DNA of 64,000 nt from Frateuria_A sp051900415 (lineage in GTDB: Bacteria; Pseudomonadota; Gammaproteobacteria; Xanthomonadales; Rhodanobacteraceae), in NCBI RefSeq assembly GCF_051900415.1, contig NZ_JBHZGL010000010.1, positions 1 through 64,000 on the forward strand, given 5' to 3'. The position numbers and the translations under genes were made by a program. Below, in pieces: positions 1 to 9,323 of the stretch (position 1 is its first letter; the number at the start of each line of letters is the position of its first letter). The notes beneath the pieces are model-generated. The model did not search any database and was not told where the DNA came from. It worked only from the letters and a program-made list of their open reading frames with translations.

Positions 1-10
1 CCTGAAACGC

Positions 11-50
11 GTCGCCCGTCGGCCGCGACAAGCCGCGGCCGACGGGCGAC
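11..50. repeat. Perfect 17-bp inverted repeat (strong stem-loop)
   Basis: Two 17-base arms at 11-27 and 34-50 are exact reverse complements around a 6-base loop. The stem is almost pure G+C. No run of T follows on either strand, so it is not a classical intrinsic terminator. It could end the transcript of a gene left of the window or be a REP-like element. Confidence 0.6.
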
Positions 51-140
51 TGCCGCCGCGCAGAACGGCATCCGGACGATGTCGCGGTTCGCCGGACGCA
101 CGTTGCCACCCTCACTCGCATCACACGCCAGGACGCTCTC

Positions 141-1358
141 GTGAAACGCTTCTACCTCTCCGGACAGCGCACGTTTCGCAACCGCGGTTGCGAGGCCATC
201 GTGCGCAGTACGGTCGCCCTGCTGAAGGAACAATTCGGCGACGTCGAGGTGCTGGTGCCCTCGGTCAACATCGCGCGTGACAGCGCGCAGTGGCCGACCG
301 CCGCCAGCGACGGCGTGCGCCTGGTACGCGCCTACCTGCCGCCGCCCTCGCGCTACTGGGTGCAGCTGCAAAGCCTTCCGCTGCCGTTGATCAAACGCGC
401 CGGCTGGCCGTTCCCGCTGCCGCGCTGGCTGCGCCGACAGCTCGAATCGGTCGATGCCGTACTGGCCGTCGGCGGCGACAACTATTCGCTCGATTACCGC
501 ATCCCTTCGCCGATCATGAGCGTCGACGGCTGGGCCATGGACATGGGCAAGCCGGTGATGCTGTGGGGGGCTTCGGTCGGCCCGTTCGAACGTGAGCCCG
601 AGTTCGTCGAACCGGTCACGCGCCATCTGGCACGCATGCATTTCGTCGCGGCCGGCGAATCGATGAGCCACGACTATCTGGTCCACAAGCTGGGCCTGCG
701 CAACGTGATCCGCATGGCCGAGCCCTCGTTCATGCTCGGCAAGGAGCCGGTCGACCTGGCGCCGTTCTGGCCGCGCGGCGAGGGCCACGTGCTGGGCCTC
801 AACGTGAGCCGGCTGATCGAGCGGCACAAGCGCCAGGACAAGGATCTGCACGCGGAACTTGCCGCCTTCATCCGCCACGCGGTGAAGGAATACCAGTTGG
901 GCGTGCTGCTGATCCCGCACGCCGATCCGCTGCGCGAAGACCCGCGGGGCGGCGATGCGGCCTACATGGAGCCGCTGCTGGCGCGGCTGGCCGACCTGGG
1001 CGACTGCGTCAAGATGATGCCCAACGACTTCAACGCGGTGCAGACCAAGTACGTCATCAGCTACCTGCGCTTCTTCATCGGTGCGCGCGCGCATCCGGTG
1101 ATCTCGGCGCTGTCCAGCGGCGTGCCGACCGTGTCGATCGCCTACAGCGTCAAGGCCTGCGGCATCAACCGCGACATGTTCGGCAACCAGGAAATGGTGC
1201 TGCAGGCGCGCAACCTTTCCTCGACCACGTTGCGCGAGGCGCTCGAACAGATGGTGCAGCGCGAGGACACGCTGCGCAGTCTGCTCGAGAAGCGCACCGC
1301 CGAGTGGCAACTGGCCGCGCGTGCGGCCGCCGCGCGCGTTCACGACTGCCTGTGCTGA
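141..1358 (+). CDS. Polysaccharide pyruvyl transferase family protein
   Basis: The 405-residue protein matches the polysaccharide pyruvyl transferase family (CsaB/WcaK type), which transfers a ketal-linked pyruvate from phosphoenolpyruvate to sugars of cell-surface polymers. The N-terminal MKRFYLSGQRTFRNRGCEA resembles the glycine-rich opening of the family, VLAVGGDNYS lies near residue 110, and a conserved GARAHPVISALSSGVP segment lies near residue 315. The start is a GTG with AGGA about 8 bases upstream. It is the first visible gene of a same-strand operon that continues with a glycosyltransferase after 14 bases. Pyruvate substitution would add negative charge to the polymer. The acceptor sugar cannot be read from sequence. 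Confidence 0.85.
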   Translation: MKRFYLSGQRTFRNRGCEAIVRSTVALLKEQFGDVEVLVPSVNIARDSAQWPTAASDGVRLVRAYLPPPSRYWVQLQSLPLPLIKRAGWPFPLPRWLRRQLESVDAVLAVGGDNYSLDYRIPSPIMSVDGWAMDMGKPVMLWGASVGPFEREPEFVEPVTRHLARMHFVAAGESMSHDYLVHKLGLRNVIRMAEPSFMLGKEPVDLAPFWPRGEGHVLGLNVSRLIERHKRQDKDLHAELAAFIRHAVKEYQLGVLLIPHADPLREDPRGGDAAYMEPLLARLADLGDCVKMMPNDFNAVQTKYVISYLRFFIGARAHPVISALSSGVPTVSIAYSVKACGINRDMFGNQEMVLQARNLSSTTLREALEQMVQREDTLRSLLEKRTAEWQLAARAAAARVHDCLC

Positions 1359-1372
1359 CACCGGGAGCCCCC

Positions 1373-2278
1373 ATGCCGACCCTTACCACGGACAACCCGG
1401 CGCGCCCGGCGCTCGCCCCCGACAGCAAGGTCGCGCCGGTGAGCGTGGTGGTGCCCTGCTACCGCTGCGTCGACACCATCGGCCCGGCCGTGGCCTCGGT
1501 CGCCGCGCAGCGGCTGCCGCCCGCCGAAGTACTGCTGGTCGACGACTGCAGCGGCGACGGCACCCTCGAACGCCTCTACCAGGTCGCCGCCGACTATCCC
1601 GACGGCTGGGTGCGCGTATTCACGCTGCCGCGCAACGGCGGGCCCAGTGCGGCGCGCAACCGCGGCTGGGAACAGGCGCGCCAGCCGTACATCGCTTTTC
1701 TGGATGCCGACGACACCTGGCATCCGGAGAAACTCGCGATCCAGATGGACGTGCTCGCCAGCGATCCGGGCATCGCCCTGCTGGCGCATGGCATGAACGT
1801 GCAGGCACGCACCGATCCGCCACCGGCGTTCCGCCGCCCGGTCGCGGTGCGCGTGCTGCCCAACCGGCTGCCGCTGCTGGGTAGTCCGTTCCCCACCGCC
1901 TCGATGGTGCTGCGCCGCGACCTGCCGTTACGCTTCGACGAGCGTCGCCGCCGCGCGGAGGATTTCATGCTGTGGGCGCAGATCCTGCTCTCCGGCTACC
2001 GCTGCGCGCGGATCGAGCCGGTGCTGGCGTCCTGGCACAAGCCGCCGTTCGGCGCTGGCGGCCTCAGCGGCGACATGGAGGCGATGTACGCCGCGGCCAT
2101 CGACGTGCGCCGCGCGCTCCACGAACAGGGCCTGATCGGCGGCGCACGGATGCGCGTGGCCGCCGTGCTGGGCGTGGCCCGTTACGCGCGCCGGCGTGCC
2201 ATCACCTATGCGCGCCGGTTCTCTTCAGGCACGCGCGCCGCGGGCACCCACGCCACCCAGGCCGACCAGGCGAGCTGA
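1373..2278 (+). CDS. Glycosyltransferase family 2 protein
   Basis: A 301-residue GT-A fold glycosyltransferase, probably cytoplasmic, adding a sugar to the lipid-linked repeat unit. Family landmarks are VSVVVPCYRC near residue 25, LLVDDCSGDGT near 55 and the metal-binding-type FLDADDTW near 105. The ATG at 1373 is preferred over an in-frame start at 1304 because it follows a GGGAG ribosome-binding site and does not overlap the previous gene. It is clearly paralogous to the gene at 14176, sharing the CYRC motif, the DADD motif and a C-terminal LLSGYRCARIE/VLSGYRCAKID segment. The sugar donor is unknown. Confidence 0.88.
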   Translation: MPTLTTDNPARPALAPDSKVAPVSVVVPCYRCVDTIGPAVASVAAQRLPPAEVLLVDDCSGDGTLERLYQVAADYPDGWVRVFTLPRNGGPSAARNRGWEQARQPYIAFLDADDTWHPEKLAIQMDVLASDPGIALLAHGMNVQARTDPPPAFRRPVAVRVLPNRLPLLGSPFPTASMVLRRDLPLRFDERRRRAEDFMLWAQILLSGYRCARIEPVLASWHKPPFGAGGLSGDMEAMYAAAIDVRRALHEQGLIGGARMRVAAVLGVARYARRRAITYARRFSSGTRAAGTHATQADQAS

Positions 2279-2280
2279 CG

Positions 2281-3339
2281 ATGAACACCACCACCATGAA
2301 CACGCCCATCGCGCTTGTCGACAGCCCCACCAACACCAACGCCCGCGTCCTGCTCGGGCTGATGCTGGTGGCGGCAGTGATCGTCATTGTCGACTTCGCG
2401 GTCGCGACCCGCGGCAACATCGGTACCGACACGTCGGTGTATGCAAGCTTCTACGAAAGCCTGATCCACCACGGCGAGGTGCAGAGCCGCTTCGAGCCGG
2501 TCTTCTATTACCTGAGCGTGGTCCTGGCCGCCACCGGCATGAGCTTCCCCGCCTACGAGGGCGTGATGTTCTTCGTGATGGCCGGCACCGCGCTGGTCGC
2601 GACGCGTCGCTACCACACGTTCCTGGAGAGCGAGACCGGCTACAGCACCTTCCTCGCCGCCTCGCTGCTGTTCCTGTTCATCTCGCCGGTGATGTCCAAC
2701 GCGACGATCAACGTCATGCGCCAGGGGCTCTCCTCGCTGCTGGTGTTCACCGCGCTGCTGGCGTTCTACCAGCGGCAGTGGCGCGCATTCATCCTGTGGG
2801 GGCTGATGGCGACCGGGTTCCACTACTCGGCGCTGCTTTACCTGTTCTTCGCGCCGGTGCTGCTGCTCAACACCAAGCTGCTGCGGGTGGCCGGCATCCT
2901 GGCGTTCCTGGCCTACTGCAGCGGCGTGACCATGGTGCTGGTGCGCGCGATCGTGCCCAGCGTCTACACCATGGTGATGGCCTATGACGCCGGTTCGTCC
3001 TACAAGGCGGGCGTGCGCCTGGACTTCGCGGTGTTCTCGCTGTTCTGGTACGTGCTGCCGTGGGTGGTCGCGCCGATGGTGCGCGAGCCGGTACGCGAGC
3101 GCATCAACCAGAGCACCGCCGTCTACCTGGTGCTGATGCTGCCGTTCTTCGCGGTGGGTTGGGGCAACTTCTCCAACCGCTATCTGCTGCCGGCGTGGCT
3201 TTCGGTGTCGCTGATCCTGGCCGCGATCTGCTGCGACAACCGCTTCTCGCCGCTGCGCAACCCGGTCGTGCTTCGCATGGGGCTGGTCGGGGCTGCCGGC
3301 GTGTTCTGTTACTACGTCACCCATGGTGTGGTGCTGTGA
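2281..3339 (+). CDS. EpsG-like polysaccharide polymerase, multi-pass membrane protein
   Basis: The 352-residue protein is mostly hydrophobic, with about ten predicted membrane segments. It carries the EpsG-family layout: a short loop RGNIGTDTSVYASFYE after the first segment, then VMRQGLSSLLVF and HYSALLYLFF. EpsG proteins are thought to polymerise polysaccharide repeat units at the membrane (Wzy-like role). The ATG at 2281 begins two bases after the previous stop, indicating translational coupling. It is the only polymerase candidate in the window, so it probably defines the product of this locus. A Wzy polymerase of another family cannot be excluded, as these proteins diverge strongly. Confidence 0.75.
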   Translation: MNTTTMNTPIALVDSPTNTNARVLLGLMLVAAVIVIVDFAVATRGNIGTDTSVYASFYESLIHHGEVQSRFEPVFYYLSVVLAATGMSFPAYEGVMFFVMAGTALVATRRYHTFLESETGYSTFLAASLLFLFISPVMSNATINVMRQGLSSLLVFTALLAFYQRQWRAFILWGLMATGFHYSALLYLFFAPVLLLNTKLLRVAGILAFLAYCSGVTMVLVRAIVPSVYTMVMAYDAGSSYKAGVRLDFAVFSLFWYVLPWVVAPMVREPVRERINQSTAVYLVLMLPFFAVGWGNFSNRYLLPAWLSVSLILAAICCDNRFSPLRNPVVLRMGLVGAAGVFCYYVTHGVVL

Positions 3340-3516
3340 GATTCGCGCCGCGGCACGCAGGCGCCACCGGCGTGCTTCACCCGTCGCCTGCATCGCGCCT
3401 GCTATGGGTAAGCGGGCGCGCGCGTCGCCGAGTGGCACCGTAGCGGCCCGTTCCCCGTCGTGTCCGCGCCAGTCGTCCCACGCCGTCCCGAGGCGTCTGC
3501 AAAGGAAAACCTTCCC

Positions 3517-4974
3517 ATGTCCATCGCCACCGCTCCCGTGCAGGATGCCGATCCCCGCATCAAGCTCCGGGTCTCGCCGTACCGCAACGACGCCGACTTT
3601 GCGCCGCTGTCGGGACTGGGCGGCGGTCGGCCGCTGGATCCGGTCTCGATCGCCGATGTGCTGCGCAATGCCTTTGTCTATCCGCCGCACACGATCTACC
3701 GCGACGTCCGCGTGGCGGTGATCGGCTTCGATCCGGAGCGCGACCTGCACGCGGCACCCGAATACCGCTTTCCGTTCCGCTCCTCGCCCGCGCCGCAGCG
3801 CCCGAACGCGCAGGTCGCGGACGAGGATGCGCTGCTTCAGACCTACCATCGCCTGCTGTGCGAGGCGGTCACGCGCTCGACCGCCGGCATGCAGGCGCCC
3901 TGGATGCTGCAAAGTGGCGGCAAGGATTCCAGCTCGCTGGCCATCGCCGTGGCCGAAGCGCGGCCGGACACCACCTGCCTGACCTACCTAGGCGGGCGCG
4001 AGGAGGACGAAGTCGAGTCCGCGCGCGCGGTCGCGCGCCAGCTCGGCCTGCGCCACGAGGCGCTGGTGTGCGAGCCCGGGCGCGCCTACGACCGCTACCT
4101 GGCGATGGTCTCGCGCCTGCCGCTGCTGTCGGCCGACTTCGCCATGCTGTCCTACGCCGACCTGGTCACCGAAATCGCGAAGTCCGGCGGCGATGGCGTC
4201 GTCGATGGGCTGGGTTCGGACATCTATTTCGGCACGCCGGTGGATGCGCGCAAGAGCACGCTGTTCCGCATGGCCCGGGACCTGCCGGTGCCGGCGAAGC
4301 TGTTCGAGGCCGGCCCGGTCAGCCGCAGTTTCGTCGCCTGCTTCGTGCTGGCCACGCTGGGCATGGACCCGTTCGAGCGTTACTTCCCCGGTTCGCGCTT
4401 CAGCGACGCGGAGGTCGACCGCCTGCTCGGGTGCCCGGTGGCAGCGCAATCGCGCCAGCGCCTGCGCGTGTTCCAGGAGGAACTGGCCAACGCCCGCACC
4501 ATCGAGGCGCGCAAGCGCGTCACGCTGGCCATCGTCGAGGCGGGCGCGGGCTTCCCCAAGGGGCAGTACACCACCACCGCGCTCGGCCTGCGCCAGGCCT
4601 ATCCCTTCTGCGACGCGCAATTGGCCGAGTGGGTCTACCGCGAGGTGCCCGACGCGTTGCTGATCGACCGCGAGGGCCACAACAAGCCGCTGGTGCGCAA
4701 GCACATCGCGCGCCGCTTCGGCGAGCTGCCGTACGTACGGGCCAAGGGCTGCTTCCGCTTCGACCTGTGCGGGCTGGCGGCGGAGCGCTTCGAGCAGGTG
4801 CACGCGTTCGCCGTCGAGGCGCGTGACCTGGTCCCCGGCGCCGCGCGCTGGCTGGAGGACTACCGCGGCCGCATGGGCAACAAGTTCTTTGCTTCCAAGT
4901 TCTACCTGCTGGCGGTGGTGCTGCCGTGGCTGCTCAGCCGGGCCGACGCCCCGGTGCAGAGGCCAGACGCATGA
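3517..4974 (+). CDS. Asparagine-synthetase-like protein lacking the glutaminase domain
   Basis: The 485-residue protein has the ATP-pyrophosphatase (PP-loop) signature SGGKDSSSLAIA near residues 132-143, and DGLGSDIYFG near 230, matching the synthetase half of asparagine synthase B. The usual N-terminal Ntn glutaminase domain with its catalytic Cys2 is absent; only about 115 unrelated residues precede the PP-loop. It should therefore activate a carboxylate with ATP but use ammonia or another amine as nucleophile. Such proteins occur in polysaccharide loci and may amidate uronic acids or attach amino compounds; that role is inference. The start at 3517 follows AAAGGAAAA. The stop overlaps the next start by four bases. 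Confidence 0.8.
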   Translation: MSIATAPVQDADPRIKLRVSPYRNDADFAPLSGLGGGRPLDPVSIADVLRNAFVYPPHTIYRDVRVAVIGFDPERDLHAAPEYRFPFRSSPAPQRPNAQVADEDALLQTYHRLLCEAVTRSTAGMQAPWMLQSGGKDSSSLAIAVAEARPDTTCLTYLGGREEDEVESARAVARQLGLRHEALVCEPGRAYDRYLAMVSRLPLLSADFAMLSYADLVTEIAKSGGDGVVDGLGSDIYFGTPVDARKSTLFRMARDLPVPAKLFEAGPVSRSFVACFVLATLGMDPFERYFPGSRFSDAEVDRLLGCPVAAQSRQRLRVFQEELANARTIEARKRVTLAIVEAGAGFPKGQYTTTALGLRQAYPFCDAQLAEWVYREVPDALLIDREGHNKPLVRKHIARRFGELPYVRAKGCFRFDLCGLAAERFEQVHAFAVEARDLVPGAARWLEDYRGRMGNKFFASKFYLLAVVLPWLLSRADAPVQRPDA

Positions 4975-6074
4975 CCGGGCGCGAGGCCAACCCGCGCCGC
5001 CTGTTCCTGCAGCGCGCCCTGGCGCTGGGCGCCGCCACGCTGCTGCCGGCGCTGCCTTGCATGGCCACGGCCGCGGCCGCAGCCAACCAGATCGACGTGC
5101 GCTCCAAGGGCGCGCGCGGTGACGGCAAGACCGACGACACCGCCGCGATCCAGGCCGCCATCGACGCCATTGCCACCACTGGCGGCACCGTGCGCGTGCC
5201 GGCGGGCAACTACATGATCGACGCCGCGCGCGCGATCAGCCTGCGCTCGAACATACGGCTGGAAATGGCGCCCGACGCGCAGCTCACCGCCTTGCCCAAC
5301 ACGCTCAAGCGCTACCACGTGATCCGCGTGTGGCGGGCAAGCAACGTGCAGATCATCGGCGGCCGCGTGGTCGGCGAGCGCGACCAGCATCGCGGCGACA
5401 AGGGCGAGTGGGGCTACGGCATCAACATCCAGGCTTCGCACAACGTGCTGGTCGACGGCACCCACATCGCCGACTGCTGGGGCGACGGCATGTGGATCGG
5501 TGCGTTCGGCCGCGGCGCCAAGGCCGACATCTCCACCGACGTCACCGTGCAGAACGTGGTGAGCACCAACAACCGCCGCCAGGGGCTGTCGCTGGGGCCG
5601 TGCCAGCGGGTGCGCATCCTCAACAGCACCTTCAGCAACACCCACGGCACCAAGCCGCAGTCGGGCATCGACCTGGAACCCATGGGGCAGGGCGACACCA
5701 AGGACGTGCTGATCGAGGGCTGCACCCTGACCGGCAACTACGGCTGCGGCGTGGAGATCCACCACAACGTGTCGGGCGTGGTGATCCGTCGCTGCACGAT
5801 CCACGACAACCATGGCTACGGCGTGCTGGCCGCGCAGATGAACGACCTGTGGGTGGACGACAACGTCATCACCAGCAACGGAATGAACGGGGTCAAGCTC
5901 GCCGGCCACACCCGCGACGTGAAGGTCACCGACAACACCCTGACCTCCAACAGCGCGCGCTCGCTGCGCCGCGCCCTCAAGGCCATGGTCTCCGACGCGG
6001 GCGGTGCGCATCCGGCGCAGCTGCACGTCGGCGACAAGACGTCCAACGTGCACGTGTCCGGCAACACGTTCTAG
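4971..6074 (+). CDS. Tat-exported right-handed beta-helix protein (pectate-lyase-3-like)
   Basis: The 367-residue protein begins with a twin-arginine signal (NPRRLFLQRALALG, then LLPALPCMATA) and continues with GDGKTDDTAAIQAAIDAI, the typical start of a Pectate_lyase_3/GH28-like beta-helix. Repeated turns rich in N-x-I/V follow (VLVDGTHI, VTVQNVVSTNNRRQG, VLIEGCTLTGN). Such proteins are lyases, hydrolases, epimerases or phage-type depolymerases of acidic polysaccharides. Its ATG overlaps the stop of the gene before (ATGA), so it belongs to the EPS operon. It is the most divergent of four paralogs here (others at 7501, 9388, 12848) and the only one with a Tat-type signal. The catalytic chemistry cannot be assigned. 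Confidence 0.82.
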   Translation: MTGREANPRRLFLQRALALGAATLLPALPCMATAAAAANQIDVRSKGARGDGKTDDTAAIQAAIDAIATTGGTVRVPAGNYMIDAARAISLRSNIRLEMAPDAQLTALPNTLKRYHVIRVWRASNVQIIGGRVVGERDQHRGDKGEWGYGINIQASHNVLVDGTHIADCWGDGMWIGAFGRGAKADISTDVTVQNVVSTNNRRQGLSLGPCQRVRILNSTFSNTHGTKPQSGIDLEPMGQGDTKDVLIEGCTLTGNYGCGVEIHHNVSGVVIRRCTIHDNHGYGVLAAQMNDLWVDDNVITSNGMNGVKLAGHTRDVKVTDNTLTSNSARSLRRALKAMVSDAGGAHPAQLHVGDKTSNVHVSGNTF

Positions 6075-6117
6075 CGCGGCACGCGCCCAGGAGCGCAACA
6101 GCAAAGGAACCCGAGCG

Positions 6118-7287
6118 ATGAAATTCGTCTTCTACGCCAACACCGACTGGTATCTGTACAACTTCCGCCTGTCGACCGCGCAGCGGCTGCAGGCGGACGG
6201 GCACGACGTGGTGATGCTCTCGCCGCCGGGCCCGTTCGGCGGGCGCTTCGCCGCGCGCGGCTTCCGCTGGCTCACCCTGCCGATGGACCGGGCGAGCCTG
6301 AACCCGCTGCGCGAGGCGGTGACCCTCAAGCACCTGGTGCGCATTCTGCGCCGTGAGAAGCCGGACCTGCTGCACAACTTCACGGTCAAGTGCGCCGTCT
6401 ACGGCGGCGCCGCCGCGCGCATGGCCGGCGTGCCGGCCACGGTCAACGCGGTGGCCGGCATGGGCTACGTGTTCACCAGCAACGACCTGAAGGCGCGTTG
6501 CCTGCGCCCGATGGTGCAGGCGCTGATGCGCGGCACGCTCGATCATCGTCGCTCGCTGCTGGTGCTGCAGAATCCGGACGACGCGGAGATCTTCCGCCGC
6601 TCGCGGCTGGTTGCACGCGAACGCATCCACGTGATCCGGAGCTCCGGCGTGGACACCTCGCGCTTCCGGCCCAGCTCGATGTCCGGCCGCGACGGCCGCC
6701 TGCGCGTGCTGCTCGCCGCGCGCCTGCTGTGGGAGAAGGGCATCGGTGAATACGTCGAGGCCGCTCGCCAGCTCAAGGCGCAGGGACGCGACATCGAATT
6801 CGTGCTGGCCGGCGCGCCTGACCCTGGCAACCCGCGTTCGGTGAGCGACCAGCAGGTGCAGCGCTGGGCGGAAGAAGGCGTGATCACCTGGCTGGGCCAC
6901 GTCGAGGACATGCCCGCGTTGCTGTCCACGATCGACGTGATGGCGCTGCCGAGCTACTACCGCGAGGGCGTGCCCAAGAGCCTGATCGAAGGCGCCGCAG
7001 CGGGCCTGGCGTTGATCACCACCGATCAGCCCGGTTGCCGCGAAGTGGTCACCCGGCACGGCATGGACGGCCTGGTGGTGCCGCCACGCAACGCCACCGC
7101 GCTCGCCACGCTGGTGGCACGGCTGGACGACGACCGCGACTTGCTGGCCCGGCTGGGTGCGACGGCGCGCGAGAAGGCGGTAAGCGAGTTCGACGAGCGC
7201 GCGGTGATCCAGCGCACCCTCGACGTCTACGAGCGCCTGCTGGGGACGGACATGCCGGGCGGTTCGCTGGCCGGGTCGGCCTCGTAG
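6118..7287 (+). CDS. Glycosyltransferase family 4 protein
   Basis: The 389-residue GT-B fold protein starts MKFVFYANTDWYLYNFRL, as in the CapM/PglA-like group. It has the C-terminal donor-binding segment with the EX7E-type motif EGVPKSLIEGAAAG near residue 285, and LLAARLLWEKGIGEYVEAA near 200. It would transfer a nucleotide-sugar residue to the growing lipid-linked oligosaccharide in the cytoplasm. The start at 6118 lies 43 bases after the beta-helix stop and has AAAGGAA upstream. It is the last gene of the plus-strand operon; a long hairpin repeat follows. Confidence 0.88.
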   Translation: MKFVFYANTDWYLYNFRLSTAQRLQADGHDVVMLSPPGPFGGRFAARGFRWLTLPMDRASLNPLREAVTLKHLVRILRREKPDLLHNFTVKCAVYGGAAARMAGVPATVNAVAGMGYVFTSNDLKARCLRPMVQALMRGTLDHRRSLLVLQNPDDAEIFRRSRLVARERIHVIRSSGVDTSRFRPSSMSGRDGRLRVLLAARLLWEKGIGEYVEAARQLKAQGRDIEFVLAGAPDPGNPRSVSDQQVQRWAEEGVITWLGHVEDMPALLSTIDVMALPSYYREGVPKSLIEGAAAGLALITTDQPGCREVVTRHGMDGLVVPPRNATALATLVARLDDDRDLLARLGATAREKAVSEFDERAVIQRTLDVYERLLGTDMPGGSLAGSAS

Positions 7288-7311
7288 GGCGCCTACTACC
7301 TGCGGCGGGCC

Positions 7312-7383
7312 TGTAGGAGCGCCCTTGGGCGCGACCGCGGGGTCTGAATGTGCATGGCGGTCGCGCCCAAGGGCGCTCCTACA
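7312..7383. repeat. Long hairpin repeat, GTAGGAGCGC family
   Basis: Two perfect 27-base arms (7312-7338 and 7357-7383) are reverse complements around an 18-base loop. Arms start TGTAGGAGCGCCC. The same design recurs at 48680-48741 and, decayed, at 9196-9262. It lies between the convergent ends of the GT4 gene and a beta-helix gene and may act as a REP-like or terminator-like element for the operon. Confidence 0.85.
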
Positions 7384-7419
7384 AAAGGCCGAGTACTCTG
7401 CGGTGGTTCTTGCAAGCAA

Positions 7420-7452
7420 AGAAAACGCCGGGGCAGCGTGGCTGCCCCGGCG
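7420..7452 (-). terminator. Intrinsic terminator of the 7501 beta-helix gene
   Basis: Read on the minus strand, a GC-rich stem (CGCCGGGGCAGCC pairing with the complementary arm) is followed by TTTTC. It lies about 50 bases past the stop of the beta-helix gene. Confidence 0.75.
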
Positions 7453-7500
7453 CGAGGTCGTGCGTTCACGCGGCAGCCTGGCGGCTGCGCGTGGCGCGGA

Positions 7501-8655
7501 TTACTTCCGCTTGGGCGAAAGCGTGTTGTTGGACTGGGTGATCGAATACGCCTTTTTGCTGATCTGGATGTCGCGGCTGGTGCCGCCACCGGCGCTGCTG
7601 GCAGACATGTAGCGGGTGCTGTTGTACTGCAGCTTGTTGTTGGCGATGTTCACATGGTGGGTCTTGGCGCTCATGCGAAGACCGGCCAGGCCGTTCCTGG
7701 TGGCGTGGTTGCCATGGATCTTCATGTGGTGCGCGTTGATCGACATCAGGCCGAAACCGCGATTGCCCGTGAACGTATTGCCCGCGAAGGTCACGTCGGA
7801 GACGTGGGCGTGCATCTCGATGCCGTTGCCATGGTTGCCGGAGATGATGTTGTTCTCCAGGCGAATGGTGTCGGCCGGGCCCTGCTCCTGCGGCTCGAAG
7901 TCGATGCCGGCTTCGGGCAGCGTGCCCTTGGTGTCCTTGAAGGTGCTGTTGACGATGTAGACGTGCTGCGCCGGTCCGATCGACAGGCCCTGGCGGCGGT
8001 TGTGCGAGGAGGTGACGTTGTTGAGCGTCACGTAGTTGGAGCGATCCAGGCGGCTGTTGCGTCCCAGGGCGCCGATCCACATGCCGTCGCCCCAGAACTC
8101 GGACAGGTGCACGTTGCGCACCAGCACGTGGTCGGAGCCGGAGATGTTGATGCCGTAACCCCACTCGCCGCGGCTGCCCTTGTGGCGGGCGCGGTCGCCG
8201 GTCATCTTGCCGCCGACGATCTCGACGTTGTTCGCGTTGTGCACCTTGACAACCCAGTAGCGGCTGGCGCCGTTGGGGATCACGCGCAGCTCGGCGCTGG
8301 GGTCGAGCTTCAGGCGCGTGTGCGAGTGCAGCTTGAGCGCCTTGGTCGCATCGATCATGTAGCGGCCAGCCGGGACGAACACGGTGCCGCCACTATTGGG
8401 GAGCGAATCGATCGCCTTCTGGATGGCCGCGGTGTCGTTGTGCGAACCGTTGCCGCGGGCACCGAAGTTCTTGACGTTGACCGTGCGCGAGCCGATCGAG
8501 ATGTTGGGGGTGGCATCCCACCAGGAAGCAGCAGCAGCAGGAAGTGCCACGGCAGACAGTGCCAGCGAAGCAGCAATCACCAGGGGCTTTGCGAGGAACG
8601 AGCGCTTGGCGGTGGCCGGCTTCGCCGAGGACTGGGTGTCGTGCAAATGCATCAT
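7501..8655 (-). CDS. Secreted right-handed beta-helix protein, paralog 2
   Basis: The 384-residue protein has a long basic N-terminal stretch (MMHLHDTQSSAKPATAKRSF), a hydrophobic signal core (LVIAASLALSAVALPAAAA), then GSHNDTAAIQKAIDSLP, the pectate-lyase-3-like entry to a beta-helix. Downstream turns include NVTSSHNRRQGLSIGPA and NNIISGNHGNGIEMH. It is very similar over its full length to the neighbour at 9388. It stands alone, with its own terminator and a conserved upstream element it shares with paralogs 3 and 4. The likely role is extracytoplasmic modification or cleavage of the acidic polymer made by this locus; whether lyase, hydrolase or epimerase is not decidable from sequence. Confidence 0.82.
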   Translation of the reverse strand: MMHLHDTQSSAKPATAKRSFLAKPLVIAASLALSAVALPAAAASWWDATPNISIGSRTVNVKNFGARGNGSHNDTAAIQKAIDSLPNSGGTVFVPAGRYMIDATKALKLHSHTRLKLDPSAELRVIPNGASRYWVVKVHNANNVEIVGGKMTGDRARHKGSRGEWGYGINISGSDHVLVRNVHLSEFWGDGMWIGALGRNSRLDRSNYVTLNNVTSSHNRRQGLSIGPAQHVYIVNSTFKDTKGTLPEAGIDFEPQEQGPADTIRLENNIISGNHGNGIEMHAHVSDVTFAGNTFTGNRGFGLMSINAHHMKIHGNHATRNGLAGLRMSAKTHHVNIANNKLQYNSTRYMSASSAGGGTSRDIQISKKAYSITQSNNTLSPKRK

Positions 8656-8715
8656 CAGGTTTTGACCCTCTCGTCACGTGGAAGTGACACGAACCATGCA
8701 GGACGTTCACGTGCC

Positions 8716-8735
8716 CTAACAAGCTCGACCATTGG
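8716..8735 (-). promoter_or_regulatory. Conserved upstream element A of beta-helix genes
   Basis: On the minus strand this reads CCAATGGTCGAGCTTGTTAG. The same 20 bases lie upstream of the 9388 gene at the same distance (61 bases before the start codon), and a variant precedes the 12848 gene. A second shared block, GTGACGAG, lies between element and start codon. It is either core promoter or a shared regulator site. Confidence 0.6.
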
Positions 8736-8736
8736 G

Positions 8737-9195
8737 CTCTATTCATGAAAATCCGGACAGGCCAAGTGGAGCCCGAAGGCGTGACGTGACTCGCCCGTAA
8801 GCTTTCCGTTTCATGAGCGCAATCAACGTGTTAAATGTGAACGCCCGGGGTGCGTTCCGAGGGGTAATCGACATAGTCGTGCGATCGCGGTCACACCCTG
8901 CCGCCGCGGGGTGTCGCGGGGTCTTGTAGACGCTATCTTGACGCAGTGAAGCCAGGCTCGACGGGCATTCCTTCGGTGTCGAAGCGACTCCCCGGGGCCA
9001 CTTCGGTCACGCGCGGTCGGCGGTCCAAAAAGGCATTGGCGGAGAAGGGCTGTCGGGCATGGCGAAGGGACCATGGCGGTCAAGCCAGTGGCTCCGCCTG
9101 CCCCTGGACAGGAGCGCGCACGGTTCAACGGGGTTCCGCTACCGGAGGTCGATGACGCATCGGCGATCCATGGATAAGGAATCCCGCCCGTGGCT
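8737..9195. other. Intergenic stretch with no supported gene
   Basis: Between upstream element A and the degenerate hairpin repeat I see no reading frame with a ribosome-binding site or recognisable protein, and no clear RNA structure. Short open frames here are of low complexity. Confidence 0.6.
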
Positions 9196-9262
9196 CTGTA
9201 GAGCGCACCCTGTGCGCGACCGGCCGCCTGCCGCTTCGGGTGGTCGCACACAGGGTGCGTCC
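9196..9262. repeat. Degenerate hairpin repeat, GTAGGAGCGC family
   Basis: The left arm CTGTAGAGCGCACCCTGTG and right arm CACAGGGTGCGTCC pair with several mismatches and a longer loop than at 7312 and 48680. It appears to be a decayed member of the same family. Confidence 0.55.
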
Positions 9263-9323
9263 CTTTGAGGGTCAGGCCGGGCTGTTGCCTGCGTGGACAA
9301 CGGTTGTATGCATACCGTGGGCA

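Noticed and set aside
2206..3912. Minus-strand open frame of 568 codons opposite the EpsG-like gene
   Set aside because: The plus strand encodes a typical membrane polymerase with coupled start codon; the opposite frame is low complexity.
8716..8735. Sigma-54 promoter (-24/-12) at the beta-helix upstream element
   Set aside because: GG and GC doublets are not at the needed 10-base spacing in any of the three copies.
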